The notes: a model not told the origin generated them from the sequence alone. Counted from the first letter of the stretch, positions 18,173 through 26,848 are shown. The stretch: DNA of 64,000 nucleotides from JBCDKH01 sp964388485 (GCA_964388485.1 CAYMAS010000015.1:14036-78035); one strand, 5' to 3'. Numbers and translations are program-made.

Positions 18173-19131
18173 GTGCCCGCAAAACGTTCAACCCCGGCCA
18201 CGACGAGAGTCCGCAACGCGGCATGAAGGTCGTCCTCTTCTGCGGCGGCCAGGGGCTCCGGATCCGCGACTACGACCACCGCGTGCCCAAGCCGATGGTG
18301 CCCGTCGGATATCGCCCGGTGCTCTGGCACATCATGCGTTGGTACGCCCACCACGGCCACCGCGACTTCATCCTCTGCCTCGGCCACGGGGCCGACGTCA
18401 TCAAACGCTACTTCCTCGACTACGACGAGACCGTCACGAACGACTTTACGCTCAAGCCGCAAACCGGCGATCGTCTCGGCCGTCGTCAGACCGACGGCTC
18501 ACGGCAGCACAGCGTCGACCTCGTCACCGACGACACCAGCGACTGGAGCATCGGCTTCGTCGACACCGGCAAGAACGCTCAGATCGGCGAACGCCTCACC
18601 GCCGTCCGCGAATATCTCGGCGATGATGAGTGGTTCCTCGCTAACTACGCCGACGGTCTCAGCGACATCGACCTGCCTGCCATGATCGCCGACACGCAGG
18701 CGAAGTACAAGCAGAATCGAACCGCCGCCGCGTTCATGCGAGTTCGGCCGAGTCAGACGTTCCACTGCGTCGAGACAGATGATGATGGCGTTGTTCGTGG
18801 GTTGCACGACGTGCGCAAGCAGGACGTCTGGATCAATGGCGGCTACTTCGTCTTGCACAAGTCGCTTTTCGACGTGCTCGGCGAAGGCGAAGACCTCGTC
18901 GGCGACGCGCTGCCGCGACTGGCGACGAACGGCCAACTTGCGGCGTGGCGGCACGACGGCTTCTTCGCCGCCATGGACACGTTCAAGGAACAACAGCACC
19001 TGTCCAACCTCCACGCCGACGGCCTGGCACCGTGGGAAGTCTGGCGGCACGACAAGCGTCGCGAGCGGGATGCCTCCGTCCGCCGCCGCTTCGAACTCGA
19101 ACGCTTGCAACCGATTCGCCGCGCGGGTTGA
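18169..19131 (+). CDS. Sugar-1-phosphate nucleotidyltransferase, glucose-1-phosphate cytidylyltransferase-like
   Basis: 320 residues from the ATG that overlaps the dehydrogenase stop (ATGA). The signature MKVVLFCGGQGLRIRDYDHRVPKPMVPVG is followed by PVLWHIMRWYAHHGHRDFILCLGHGADVIKRYFLDY. This order, with the LWHIM-YxHHG block, is the RfbF (CDP-glucose pyrophosphorylase) pattern rather than that of RmlA or GalU. Downstream WINGGYFVL and the ATNGQLAAWRHDGFFAAMDTFKE segment fit as well. It would make CDP-glucose, the entry to branched and deoxy sugars. The CDP-glucose dehydratase normally next to it is not in the window. Confidence 0.85.
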   Translation: MSARKTFNPGHDESPQRGMKVVLFCGGQGLRIRDYDHRVPKPMVPVGYRPVLWHIMRWYAHHGHRDFILCLGHGADVIKRYFLDYDETVTNDFTLKPQTGDRLGRRQTDGSRQHSVDLVTDDTSDWSIGFVDTGKNAQIGERLTAVREYLGDDEWFLANYADGLSDIDLPAMIADTQAKYKQNRTAAAFMRVRPSQTFHCVETDDDGVVRGLHDVRKQDVWINGGYFVLHKSLFDVLGEGEDLVGDALPRLATNGQLAAWRHDGFFAAMDTFKEQQHLSNLHADGLAPWEVWRHDKRRERDASVRRRFELERLQPIRRAG

Positions 19132-19134
19132 CTC

Positions 19135-19770
19135 ATGAAGCGGCTCTTCGACACATCACGACTCAGCCGCATCCTCTGCATCGGCGCGCACAGCGACGAC
19201 ATCGAGATCGGCTGCGGCGCGACGATGTTGCGACTTCTGCGGGAAAACCCGCGGCTTGAGGTGACGTGGGTCGTCTTCTGCGGCTCCGCCGAACGCGGTG
19301 ACGAAGCCAAGGCCGCGGCGAATCGGGTGCTCAGGAATCACCAGCACCACGTCATCACGCACGACTTTCGCGACGCGCACCTGCCGGGCGACTGGCTCAA
19401 GGTCAAAGCCGCCATGGCCGAGCTTCGCGAGCCGACGCCAGACCTCGTCTTCACGCACCGCGACGATGATCGACACCAGGACCACCGCCTCCTCGGCGAA
19501 CTCGCGGGCCAGACGTTTCGCGACCACGTGGTGATGCACTACGAAATCCCCAAATTCGACGCCGACCTCGGCCGGCCCAACGTCTACGCGCCGGCCTCGC
19601 TCGAAGACCTCGAGGCCAAGTGCCGCCTGCTCGACGCCTTCGCGTCGCAGCGGGACAAGCACTGGTTCGACGACGACACTTTCCGCGGCCTGGCTCGCAT
19701 TCGCGGCCTCGAGTGCGCCAGCGACACCGGCTACGCCGAAGGCTTCTACTGCGGAAAGGTCGTGTTGTGA
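19135..19770 (+). CDS. PIG-L/LmbE family zinc-dependent deacetylase
   Basis: 211 residues. The zinc-binding motif AHSDDIEIGCGATM lies at about 19-32 and the second ligand block FTHRDDDRHQDHRLLGE at about 104-120, both diagnostic for the PIG-L (N-acetylglucosaminyl deacetylase) family. It begins 3 bases after the cytidylyltransferase and is followed by a glycosyltransferase overlapping its stop (GTGA). In polysaccharide loci such enzymes remove N-acetyl groups from sugar intermediates. Here the likely substrate is a sugar precursor or lipid-linked sugar, but this is inferred only from context. Confidence 0.92.
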   Translation: MKRLFDTSRLSRILCIGAHSDDIEIGCGATMLRLLRENPRLEVTWVVFCGSAERGDEAKAAANRVLRNHQHHVITHDFRDAHLPGDWLKVKAAMAELREPTPDLVFTHRDDDRHQDHRLLGELAGQTFRDHVVMHYEIPKFDADLGRPNVYAPASLEDLEAKCRLLDAFASQRDKHWFDDDTFRGLARIRGLECASDTGYAEGFYCGKVVL

Positions 19771-21092
19771 ACAAGGCGAAGCAGAACGTCCTGCTGATCG
19801 CCTTCGGCTGCGAACCGGGCCGCGGCAGTGAAGCCGGCATCGGCTGGCGGCACGCGATCGCCATCGCCCGCACCCGGCCGGTCTGGATCGTCACGCACCC
19901 GCGCCACCGCGCCCCGCTCGAAGAAGGCATCGACGCCTGGAACCAGAGCGGCCAAGGCCAGCCGATCCACGCGACGTACGTCAACGTGCCGAGCCCCGGC
20001 GATCGCCTCGAACATCTCGGCTACTTCGGCTTCAACCTCTACTACTACGCCTGGATCCGCGTCGTTGCCAAGCGATTGCAGGAGCTGCATCGCCGCATCG
20101 GCTTCAACGTCAGCCAGCACGTCTCGCTCGTCCGTTGGTGGATGCCCTCGCCGGCGATGTCGCTCGTGAAGCACGGCGTGCCCTTCGTCTGGGGACCGCT
20201 CGGTGCGGGCGAAACGATGCCGCGAGCCTTCCGCGGCGGCATCGGCATGAAGGCGCATCTGACCGAGTGGACCCGGGCCATCGCACGCGACGTCTTCCGG
20301 CTCGATCCGGCACTCGAACGCTGCGCCAGGCTCGCCAGCTTCGGCGTCGCGGAGCCGGGCGAGACCGTGACGCGGCTCCAAGCCCTCGGTGTCGGGCACA
20401 TCGACCGCGCGATGAGTCAGCCGTGCGACCTCGATCGCATGACCGACATCAAACCGGTCCCGAAGGGTCCTGGCACCTTCCGCATCGTCAGCGGCGGGGC
20501 AGCGATTTACTGGAAGACGCTGCATCTTTCAATCGAAGCCTTCGCCCGCGCCTTTCGCGGCCGAGCGAGCGTCGAGTACGTCCACGTCTGCGGCGGCAAC
20601 CAGCTGCCGAAGCTGCGGCGTCTCGCGGAGCGTCTGGGCGTTGCCGATCAGGTGAACCTTGTGGGCGAGATTCCGCACGAAGAGACGCTGCGTTGGGTGA
20701 AGTCCGCCGACGTCTACACCGTGCCGGCGATGCGGGACACGGGAGCTCATCTGCTCGAAGCGCTCAGCTGCGGGACCCCGTGCGTCGTCGCGGGTCACTA
20801 CTCGGCCGCGGCGGTGGTGGACGAGACGTGCGGCTTTGCGATCGAAGTCGATCGCCCCGAGCCGTTCATGGACCGGATGGCCGCCGCGTTCAGGTCCTTG
20901 CACGCGGATCCGTCGCTGCATCGCGAGCTCGCCGCAGGTGCCCGCTTGCGTGCAAAGGAGCTGTCGACGGATGCATACGCGGCGAACCTGGACCGCTTGC
21001 ACACGCAGGCCATCGCCGCCGTCGTTGATGCACCGCCTCAACCCGCCGAACAGACGCTGCCTTCGATCCCGATGATGCGTCGAGCGTCGTGA
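19767..21092 (+). CDS. Glycosyltransferase family 4-like
   Basis: 441 residues starting at a GTG that overlaps the deacetylase stop. The N-terminal domain begins NVLLIAFGCEPGRGSEAGIGWRH, a donor-loop variant found in a subset of GT4 enzymes. The C-terminal domain has FRIVSGGAAIYWKTLHLSIEAFA and ADVYTVPAMRDTGAHLLEALSCGTPCVV, in the place of the EX7E motif. It is the last gene of the plus-strand polysaccharide operon and ends just before a long inverted repeat that may mark the operon end. Confidence 0.88.
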   Translation: MNKAKQNVLLIAFGCEPGRGSEAGIGWRHAIAIARTRPVWIVTHPRHRAPLEEGIDAWNQSGQGQPIHATYVNVPSPGDRLEHLGYFGFNLYYYAWIRVVAKRLQELHRRIGFNVSQHVSLVRWWMPSPAMSLVKHGVPFVWGPLGAGETMPRAFRGGIGMKAHLTEWTRAIARDVFRLDPALERCARLASFGVAEPGETVTRLQALGVGHIDRAMSQPCDLDRMTDIKPVPKGPGTFRIVSGGAAIYWKTLHLSIEAFARAFRGRASVEYVHVCGGNQLPKLRRLAERLGVADQVNLVGEIPHEETLRWVKSADVYTVPAMRDTGAHLLEALSCGTPCVVAGHYSAAAVVDETCGFAIEVDRPEPFMDRMAAAFRSLHADPSLHRELAAGARLRAKELSTDAYAANLDRLHTQAIAAVVDAPPQPAEQTLPSIPMMRRAS

Positions 21093-21121
21093 ACGAACCA
21101 TTCGCTCGAAGCGTCCTGCCC

Positions 21122-21212
21122 CGTCATCCCGAGCGGAGCCGAGGGACCTCGCCCGCATAGCTGGCGTCTCAAGGCGAGTTCCTTCGACTCGCTACGCTCG
21201 CTCAGGATGACG
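21122..21212. repeat. Long imperfect inverted repeat between GT4 and DUF429
   Basis: The left arm starts CGTCATCCCGAGCGGAGCCG (21122) and the right arm ends CGCTCGCTCAGGATGACG (21212), about 30-40 bases per arm with a few mismatches. The pattern resembles the widespread REP-like CGTCATCC...GGATGACG element of many bacterial genomes. The ATG of the DUF429 gene (21207) is part of the right arm. Confidence 0.85.
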
Positions 21213-22043
21213 CATGAGCAGATTGGAACCGTCACCGGCGTTGACTTCAGCGGGGCTTTGTTGGCCGGACGCAATGCCTGGATTGCGGATACGGAGGTCG
21301 ACGGCGAGCGGCTGCACCTCAAGACCCTGCAGCCGCTGGAGAAGCTCGCCACCGTCGCCGAGCGGGGCCCGGCGTTGGCGGCTCTGGTGGAGGCGGTGAA
21401 GCGGTCGAGCAAGACGCTCTGGGCGATGGACTTCCCCTTCGGCTTGCCAATCGACCTCGGCTTCGGCGACTGGTCGCAACAACTGGAACGTGTCGCCAGT
21501 TGGGACGGCGACGCCAGGAGCTTCGGCCGGCACTGCGTCGAGACGTGCCAGGCGAAGTTGCAGACCAAGCATGTCCGCCGCGTCACAGACACTCAGACGA
21601 AGACGCCCTTCGACTGCTACCACTACCGCATCATCTACCAGACGTTCCACGGCATGCGGGACGTTCTGCGGCCCCTCAGCAGAACCTCCGGCACCGCGAT
21701 CCTCCCGTTCCAGCCACGCCGAATGTCCAAGGCCGAGCGGGTCGTGGTCGAAGCTTGCCCGAGCAGCACGCTCAGGCGGCTGGGTCTGCCGCACCAGAGG
21801 TATAAGCAGCCGACGAAAAAGGTCGTGGATAAGGAGGCGCAGGCGGTTCGTAAGACGATCCTGCGAACTCTAGAGGACTTCATCGAGATAGACGGCTTTC
21901 GTCAGCTGATCTTGGACAATCCGGGTGGCGACGCACTCGATGCCGTCGTCTCCGCCGTTGGCGGCTGGCACGGATGGCAAAGCCTCGGGCCCGGCGTCGC
22001 GGAGGACGAGCATTATAGGTACGAAGGTCGTGTCTACGCGTGA
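21207..22043 (+). CDS. DUF429 family protein (RNase H-like fold)
   Basis: 278 residues. The N-terminal GVDFSGA (about 11-17) and the central AMDFPFGLP supply the acidic positions expected of the RNase H-like DUF429 fold. VVEACPSSTLRRLG and the C-terminal NPGGDALDAVVSAVGGW (about 232-248) also match family blocks. The biochemical function of DUF429 is unknown. It has been proposed to be nuclease-like. The ATG lies within the right arm of a palindrome, with no other start before GVDFSGA, so the repeat supplies the translation start. It stands alone, with nothing recognisable in the 291 bases downstream. Confidence 0.82.
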   Translation: MTHEQIGTVTGVDFSGALLAGRNAWIADTEVDGERLHLKTLQPLEKLATVAERGPALAALVEAVKRSSKTLWAMDFPFGLPIDLGFGDWSQQLERVASWDGDARSFGRHCVETCQAKLQTKHVRRVTDTQTKTPFDCYHYRIIYQTFHGMRDVLRPLSRTSGTAILPFQPRRMSKAERVVVEACPSSTLRRLGLPHQRYKQPTKKVVDKEAQAVRKTILRTLEDFIEIDGFRQLILDNPGGDALDAVVSAVGGWHGWQSLGPGVAEDEHYRYEGRVYA

Positions 22044-22334
22044 AGGTCATATCGGTGAGCTGCGGACGCACGATCCGCCGGTCTGAAGGTTGGGCGACTG
22101 CAGAAGGTCCCGCTTCTTCTGCAAAAGCTTCTAAGCAGGCTGTGCCACTTCCACTTGCGTCTTGTTCTGGTAGCCCAAGTTAAGCAAGAGAAATCACCTG
22201 AACCTGTACGTCGGAGCGGTCAGAATCTACCCGTATCGACTTCCACGGCTGGAGCGACTGACCATCATTCAAAGCGTCCGACGTCACGGCAGTTGGCAGC
22301 CGTTCCGCATGCGGCTGAGCCGGTCTATAACCCG

Positions 22335-23357
22335 CTACGCATCCCGCATGCGCTCGTGATGTTTCATCACGACGCGAGCATTTCTCTGGAACATCGGTAA
22401 TTTGACTCGCTTCATTGCCGTGCCGCGAAGCGTCTGCTGGTACTCCTCAGACGTCCAAAAGGCGACCGCCGCGGCGTCAAGAACGCCCGCGGCCAGATTG
22501 GGCTTTGGAGTCGTCGCGGCGTCAGTGGCAAAGGGTGCTCTAGTGTTCCATGGACACACTTCCTGGCAAATGTCGCAGCCGAAGAGCCAGTCGCCGGTGT
22601 CGACCGGGAGCGTCTCGCCGCGGTGCTCGATGGTCGCGTAGCTGATGCACCGGCGGGCGTCGACTTCGTAGGGCGTGATGGCGTCGGTGGGGCAGGCGTC
22701 GATGCAGCGGGTGCAGGTGCCGCAGCGGTCGACGTGCGGCTCGTCCGCGGCGAGTTCGGCGGTCGTGATGATCTCGCCGAGGTAGAAGTAGCTGCCGAGC
22801 TTCGGGTGGATCGCGAGCGTGTTCTTCCCCTGCCATGCGATGCCGGCGGCTTGAGCGAGTTCGCGTTCGAGAACGGGAGCGGTGTCGACGCAGGCGCGGG
22901 TTTCACAATCGATGAGTGTCCGCAGGTGGTCCGCGAGAGTGTGAAGACGCTTCTTGAGGAGGTCGTGGTAATCCGTTCCCCTTGCGTAGCGAGCGACTTT
23001 ACCTAAAACTCCGTTGCTACTCGATTGGAGCTCCGGAAGTTGATCCGGGACATGTTTGGAGAATTGTTGTTCAGAACCTCCATCATTGCTTGTATCGAGT
23101 CCGCCACAAGATTCCGGGTGACGATAGAGCAGAGCGACGACCACTACGGATTTTGCTCCCGGCACGTAAACCTCGACATCCGTTCGCTCCTCGAACCGCT
23201 TTGCCAACCACGCCATCGTCGCGTGCTTGCCCGCGTCGAGCCATCGTCGAACGTGCTCGCGATTCGGAGACGGACGTGCCGGTGCAATGCCGCAGAGGTC
23301 GAAGCCGAGCTCCGTCGCCTTCTGCTTCACGGCGATGGCGAGAGCGTGTGGAACCAC
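22335..23357 (-). CDS. queG: Epoxyqueuosine reductase
   Basis: 340 residues from a GTG. QueG reduces epoxyqueuosine to queuosine at the tRNA wobble position and uses cobalamin and two 4Fe-4S clusters. Seen are the N-terminal GFDLCGIAPA, the RFEERTDVEVYVPGAKSVVVVALLY segment, the AGIAWQGKNTLAIHPKLGS block with the usual LGEI follow-up, and the two cluster motifs CGTCTRCIDACPTDAI and CDICQEVCPWN. The length is close to that of family members. It lies 24 bases downstream of the DUF1992 gene in the same orientation. Confidence 0.95.
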   Translation of the reverse strand: MVPHALAIAVKQKATELGFDLCGIAPARPSPNREHVRRWLDAGKHATMAWLAKRFEERTDVEVYVPGAKSVVVVALLYRHPESCGGLDTSNDGGSEQQFSKHVPDQLPELQSSSNGVLGKVARYARGTDYHDLLKKRLHTLADHLRTLIDCETRACVDTAPVLERELAQAAGIAWQGKNTLAIHPKLGSYFYLGEIITTAELAADEPHVDRCGTCTRCIDACPTDAITPYEVDARRCISYATIEHRGETLPVDTGDWLFGCDICQEVCPWNTRAPFATDAATTPKPNLAAGVLDAAAVAFWTSEEYQQTLRGTAMKRVKLPMFQRNARVVMKHHERMRDA

Positions 23358-23381
23358 GTACGACCTTACGAAGTCTGCGGG

Positions 23382-23624
23382 TTACGGCGTCTTCGTTCGC
23401 CGCTTGGCTTCCTCACGCATCTGCGGCTTCAGGACGTTGTTCTGCCGGCAAAGCTTCACCGCCCAGTACATTGCCTTGGCGTCCTCGTCGGCGGGGATTG
23501 GCTCGAGCTTGAGCGGCTTGCCCATGCCTTCAAGGTTGTCGAACTTGCCCTCTTCCATCGCCTGCTCGATCCGCCGGTCGGCGATCCGTCGCATCGCTGC
23601 TTCAATGTCCGTGTTGAAGTTCAC
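23382..23624 (-). CDS. DUF1992 small protein (DnaJ-homologue-subfamily-C28 domain)
   Basis: About 80 residues read from a GTG at 23624, eight bases after the MATE stop. It carries the DUF1992 hallmark EQAMEEGKFDNLEGMGKPLKL, then DEDAKAMYWAVKLCRQNNVLKP. The N-terminal amphipathic IEAAMRRIADRRI precedes it. The domain is conserved from bacteria to the eukaryotic DNAJC28 but has no settled function. The start is inferred because the open frame extends through the MATE gene. The first ATG (in AAMRRIAD) would remove ten residues. Confidence 0.85.
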   Translation of the reverse strand: MNFNTDIEAAMRRIADRRIEQAMEEGKFDNLEGMGKPLKLEPIPADEDAKAMYWAVKLCRQNNVLKPQMREEAKRRTKTP

Positions 23625-23632
23625 GTCGGATG

Positions 23633-25012
23633 TTACACCTCGCGGCTCGTCCAGTTGCCGAGGTAGAACCGCAGGGTCAGCAGCGTGCCGCGGATCATGA
23701 GGTCGATGGCCAGGACGACCCAGACCGCCGTCAGGCCGAGGCCGAACCAGTGGATCGCGACGATAACGCCCGCCATCCGGACGGCGAAGGCGCTGCCGAG
23801 GTTGCAGAGCATGACGGCCGTCGTGTCGCCCGCTCCGCGTAGGGCTCCGCCGAAGATCATCATCGTCGCGAAGCCGAGCTGAGCGAAGCCGACGACGCGG
23901 AGCGAAACGGCGGCGGCTTCGATGACATCCGGGCTTTCGCCGATGAGGCCGCAGAGTTGCCGGGGAAAGGCGATGAAGATGACGCCGCACATCATCATGA
24001 ACGCGCTGCCGACGACGGCCGCGACGGTGCCGCTTCGGCGGGCTTCGACCGGATTTCGCTTGCCCAGGGCCTGTCCGACCATCGTGGCGGCGGCGGTGGA
24101 GATGGCGAAGCCGGTCATGTAACTGAAGGCCTCGACGCGGACGACGACATTGTGCGCCGCTGCCGGAATGTCGCCGAGGGTGCCGACAAGGTAAAGCACG
24201 ACGAAGTTGGCGCCCCAGAAGGTGAGGCCTTCGAACATGCTCGGCAGCCCGATCTTGAGCAGCCGGCGGATCATCACGAGCTTGGGCCGCAGGCGGTGGC
24301 CCACGAGCTTCAGGCCGCTTCGTCCCCCACCGCGGAGCAGGACGGCCAGCACGACGAAGGCTCCGGCGCTGTAGGCGATGCTCGTGCCATAGGCGATGCC
24401 GGCAAAGCCCATCTCCGGCAACGGACCCCAGCCGTAGACGAGCCCGAACGACAGGCCGATGTTGACCAGGTCGATGACGATCATCGCGATCGCCGGCGTC
24501 ACGGTGTCGCCCGCGCCGCGGAGGCACGCGTTGCCGACGAACGTGAAAACCGCCAGCGGCACGCCGAGGCCCAGAATCCAGAGGTACTGCGAAATGTACG
24601 CCTGCGTCTGGGGATTCTCGAGCCCGAACCAACCACCCGCCGGACCACTGAGCAGGAGGAGCGTGGTCGACAGGACGATCCCGACGGTGCCGGCGAGCAG
24701 GAACGACTGGCCGACGGCGGATCGTGCGGTGCGTCGGTCGCGGGCACCGGTGGCGCGGCTGATGAGGGCGGTCGAGCCGGTCGCGACGCTGCCGGTCATC
24801 AGGCCGATGAACCATAGGACGTAGGTCGTCGCCCCGACGGCTGCGGCGGCGGGTTCGTTGAGGCGGTTGGCGAGGTACGTGTCGGTCAGGCCGACGAAAA
24901 TGTGGAGCAGGTTCTCCAGGGCAATGGGTGCCCCGAGCACGAGCAGCCGCTTCGTCAGCGTACCGAAGCCGGGCGACTCGATCGCGGGAGGTTCGACAAC
25001 AGCCCGCAACAT
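23633..25012 (-). CDS. MATE family efflux transporter
   Basis: 459 residues with about 12 hydrophobic helices in two similar halves. Each half carries the MATE repeat pattern: VGLTDTYLANRLNE...AAVGATTYV in the first and PAAAHNVVVRVEAFSYMTGFAISTAAATMVGQALG in the second. CLRGAGDTVTP and ALRGAGDTTAVM repeat at corresponding places. It exports organic cations or drugs by Na+ or H+ antiport, with the substrate unknown. It is followed by DUF1992 and QueG and preceded by two small palindromes. Confidence 0.93.
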   Translation of the reverse strand: MLRAVVEPPAIESPGFGTLTKRLLVLGAPIALENLLHIFVGLTDTYLANRLNEPAAAAVGATTYVLWFIGLMTGSVATGSTALISRATGARDRRTARSAVGQSFLLAGTVGIVLSTTLLLLSGPAGGWFGLENPQTQAYISQYLWILGLGVPLAVFTFVGNACLRGAGDTVTPAIAMIVIDLVNIGLSFGLVYGWGPLPEMGFAGIAYGTSIAYSAGAFVVLAVLLRGGGRSGLKLVGHRLRPKLVMIRRLLKIGLPSMFEGLTFWGANFVVLYLVGTLGDIPAAAHNVVVRVEAFSYMTGFAISTAAATMVGQALGKRNPVEARRSGTVAAVVGSAFMMMCGVIFIAFPRQLCGLIGESPDVIEAAAVSLRVVGFAQLGFATMMIFGGALRGAGDTTAVMLCNLGSAFAVRMAGVIVAIHWFGLGLTAVWVVLAIDLMIRGTLLTLRFYLGNWTSREV

Positions 25013-25025
25013 CGCCGCACCGTAG

Positions 25026-25089
25026 GTCGTGCCTCAGCACGACGATTCGGCAATGGATGCACCTTGCGAGCCGTCGTGCTGAAGCACGA
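25026..25089. repeat. Two inverted copies of an 18-bp palindrome
   Basis: GTCGTGCCTCAGCACGAC (25026-25043) and CGTCGTGCTGAAGCACGA (25072-25089) are each palindromic and are also inverted relative to one another. The second directly abuts the stop codon of the propeller-type gene at 25091. Further copies lie at 31462-31479 and 39755-39772. Confidence 0.93.
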
Positions 25090-25090
25090 T

Positions 25091-26596
25091 TCACGACGGG
25101 AGCATCATCACATCCGCGATTCGGCTTCGCGTGTCGCTGGTGAGGAAGCGGTCGACCACGGGCTGGTCGGGCTGGTCGTGTCGCCAGACGACGAGGCGCT
25201 CGCGATCTTCGTGAACGGCGGCGAGGTGGCTGCGGCTGGCGGAGAGTTCAACGAAGCCGCGGTAGGGGCTTTGGTAAGCGAGCACGACATCGTCGTCCGC
25301 CCCGGTGACTTCGATGCCGCCGTCGATCAAGGCTGCCGCGATGCGAACGTCGCCGAGCCACGGCACCGCGGCGGCCGTTGTGACGGGGCCACTGAACGCG
25401 GTGCCACGAACGGGGCAGACGGCTACGGGCGAGGTCTCGGGCGGGTCGATGACGAGGCGATGGATCGAGCCGTTCTTGCCGACCGCGATCGGCTGACGGC
25501 CGCTGGCGAGGAGGGCGATGATGGGCTCGTCATGGTCGACGGGTTCGGGCGGTGCGGCTTCGCCGTGCAGGAGGACGAGCTTGTTGCTGCCGGCGACAAG
25601 CAGTCGGCTGCCGGGCAGGGGCAGGATTGAGCGAATGTGGCCGAGGTCGAGGTCGGCGTCTTCGTAGCGGGTGCGGCGTTTGGGGACGCCGAAGTTGGAC
25701 CGCTCGATCAGCACGCCCTCGACGCCGCGACCGGTGCCAGCCATCCAGTGCCACGTCCAGCCGTTGCGATCAGGTGCGGTGGCGACGCGAGCGAAGCCGC
25801 TGCCGCTGGTGGCGTCGAGGGTGGACTCGATGAGGTGGTTCCGGTCGAAGTCTTCGAGATGGTCGAGCGTGCGGACGGTCATGCCGAAGCGGGTGCCGGT
25901 GAGGAGCTTCGAGGCAGTGCTGTCGTGGCATGACGCGAGGCGGCGGATCGGGCCGAGTTCGTCTTCGCCGACTTCAGTCAGGTCGCCCGAATGGAGTCTC
26001 CAGACGACGGTTCCGCAGGCGACGAGCATCGCGGCGGCATCGGGTTCGCCGGCGTGGAGCTTGAGGAGCGTGGGCTTTTGGTCGTCCTTCGACAGCCCGG
26101 CGAGCAGTTTGCCGGCGGAAACGTCGGGGTTCTTGCGGCGGATGTCGTTGAAGATCGTCAGCAACTCCGCCGCATGACCTTCGGCGGCGGCGACGGCCTC
26201 GGCGGCGGCACGAGTCGCCTCGGCTTCGCGGAAATCCTTAGAATCTGCCGAAACCTTGATCTCACTCGCGACGCAGCCGATGGCGAAAAGCTCGGACGTC
26301 AGAGCCTTGGCGAACGGTTCGGCTGGCGGTGCGTCGAGCGCCGCCTTGGCATCAGGCAGCGCGAGCGTCGCGACGACCTGCTGCAGCCGCCGCTGAAGGA
26401 TGTCGCGGTGCATCTGCATCGCCCGCGATAGCGGCAGATTGTCGGCAAACGCGTCGGCGAAGGCGTCGTGGTCGACCGGCGAATCTCGAAGGCTTGCGGC
26501 AAATTCGACGGTGAAGGAGACGTCATAGCCGTCGCCGCTTCGCCGGGTGCCGGCATCGAGTTGCAGGCGGTGAGGCTCGGACGCTTCGGATGCCAC
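25091..26596 (-). CDS. Hypothetical protein, SPFH-like N-terminus plus propeller-like C-terminus
   Basis: 501 residues with no signal peptide or membrane helix. Residues about 15-185 read like the second half of an SPFH/band-7 domain: a beta-rich start (GDGYDVSFTVEFAASLRD), then RDILQRRLQQVVATL, ELFAIGCVASEIKVSADSKDF and an Ala/Glu-rich helix AEATRAAAEAVAAAEGHAAELL. From about 200 to the end there are short strand-turn repeats with DGGIEV, RLLVAGSNKLVLLHG and KNGSIHRLVI elements, like a beta-propeller. I know no named family with this pairing and the assignment is tentative. The 3' end touches a palindrome. It may be cotranscribed with MATE downstream. Confidence 0.6.
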   Translation of the reverse strand: MASEASEPHRLQLDAGTRRSGDGYDVSFTVEFAASLRDSPVDHDAFADAFADNLPLSRAMQMHRDILQRRLQQVVATLALPDAKAALDAPPAEPFAKALTSELFAIGCVASEIKVSADSKDFREAEATRAAAEAVAAAEGHAAELLTIFNDIRRKNPDVSAGKLLAGLSKDDQKPTLLKLHAGEPDAAAMLVACGTVVWRLHSGDLTEVGEDELGPIRRLASCHDSTASKLLTGTRFGMTVRTLDHLEDFDRNHLIESTLDATSGSGFARVATAPDRNGWTWHWMAGTGRGVEGVLIERSNFGVPKRRTRYEDADLDLGHIRSILPLPGSRLLVAGSNKLVLLHGEAAPPEPVDHDEPIIALLASGRQPIAVGKNGSIHRLVIDPPETSPVAVCPVRGTAFSGPVTTAAAVPWLGDVRIAAALIDGGIEVTGADDDVVLAYQSPYRGFVELSASRSHLAAVHEDRERLVVWRHDQPDQPVVDRFLTSDTRSRIADVMMLPS

Positions 26597-26643
26597 GGCT
26601 GCATCATAACGAGCGACCGTTCCACGAGATTGATAGATTTTGC

Positions 26644-26671
26644 TTGACCGCGAGTCGTTCCTTCGTACTCT
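26644..26671 (+). promoter_or_regulatory. Candidate sigma-70-type promoter for rtcB
   Basis: TTGACC (26644-26649) and TACTCT (26666-26671) with a 16-base spacer, about 200 bases upstream of the rtcB start. It is the best match I could see in the divergent region but deviates from consensus, and planctomycete promoters are poorly known. Confidence 0.3.
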
Positions 26672-26800
26672 GCCCGCCCCGTGTCGCTGGACGTCCGCAA
26701 ATTCTCACGCACCCGGCTACCAGAACAAGGTGGCTTCGGTGTGCTCATGAATGATGCGTACACCAGCATGACCTGACGGGACTTCTTCTTGCGGATGATC

Positions 26801-26848
26801 AAGCCGCCTGCGACCCGTCGGATGAACCCGATCTGTCGCAGGCGGCTT
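26801..26848 (+). promoter_or_regulatory. Leader hairpin upstream of rtcB (attenuator or RNA element)
   Basis: A perfect 14-bp inverted repeat, AAGCCGCCTGCGAC (26801-26814) and GTCGCAGGCGGCTT (26835-26848), with a 20-base loop and followed by TGTTCTG. It ends 24 bases before the rtcB ATG and just before the AAGGAG ribosome binding site. A terminator-like stem placed here could attenuate transcription or control ribosome access. Calling it regulatory is inference. Confidence 0.6.

Noticed and set aside
22044..22334. Possible gene fragment downstream of DUF429 (frame ending SITRYASRMRS)
   Set aside because: Short, basic, with no start codon in a good context and no motif. It also overlaps the antisense of the queG 3' end.
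23382..25094. A 570-residue Arg-rich protein across the MATE gene
   Set aside because: The frame is a shadow of the MATE gene. Only its last about 80 codons (DUF1992) are real.
26748..26777. Nine-codon leader peptide (MNDAYTSMT) before rtcB
   Set aside because: Too short to support by itself, with no repeated codons of one amino acid as in attenuation leaders, and no clear ribosome binding site.
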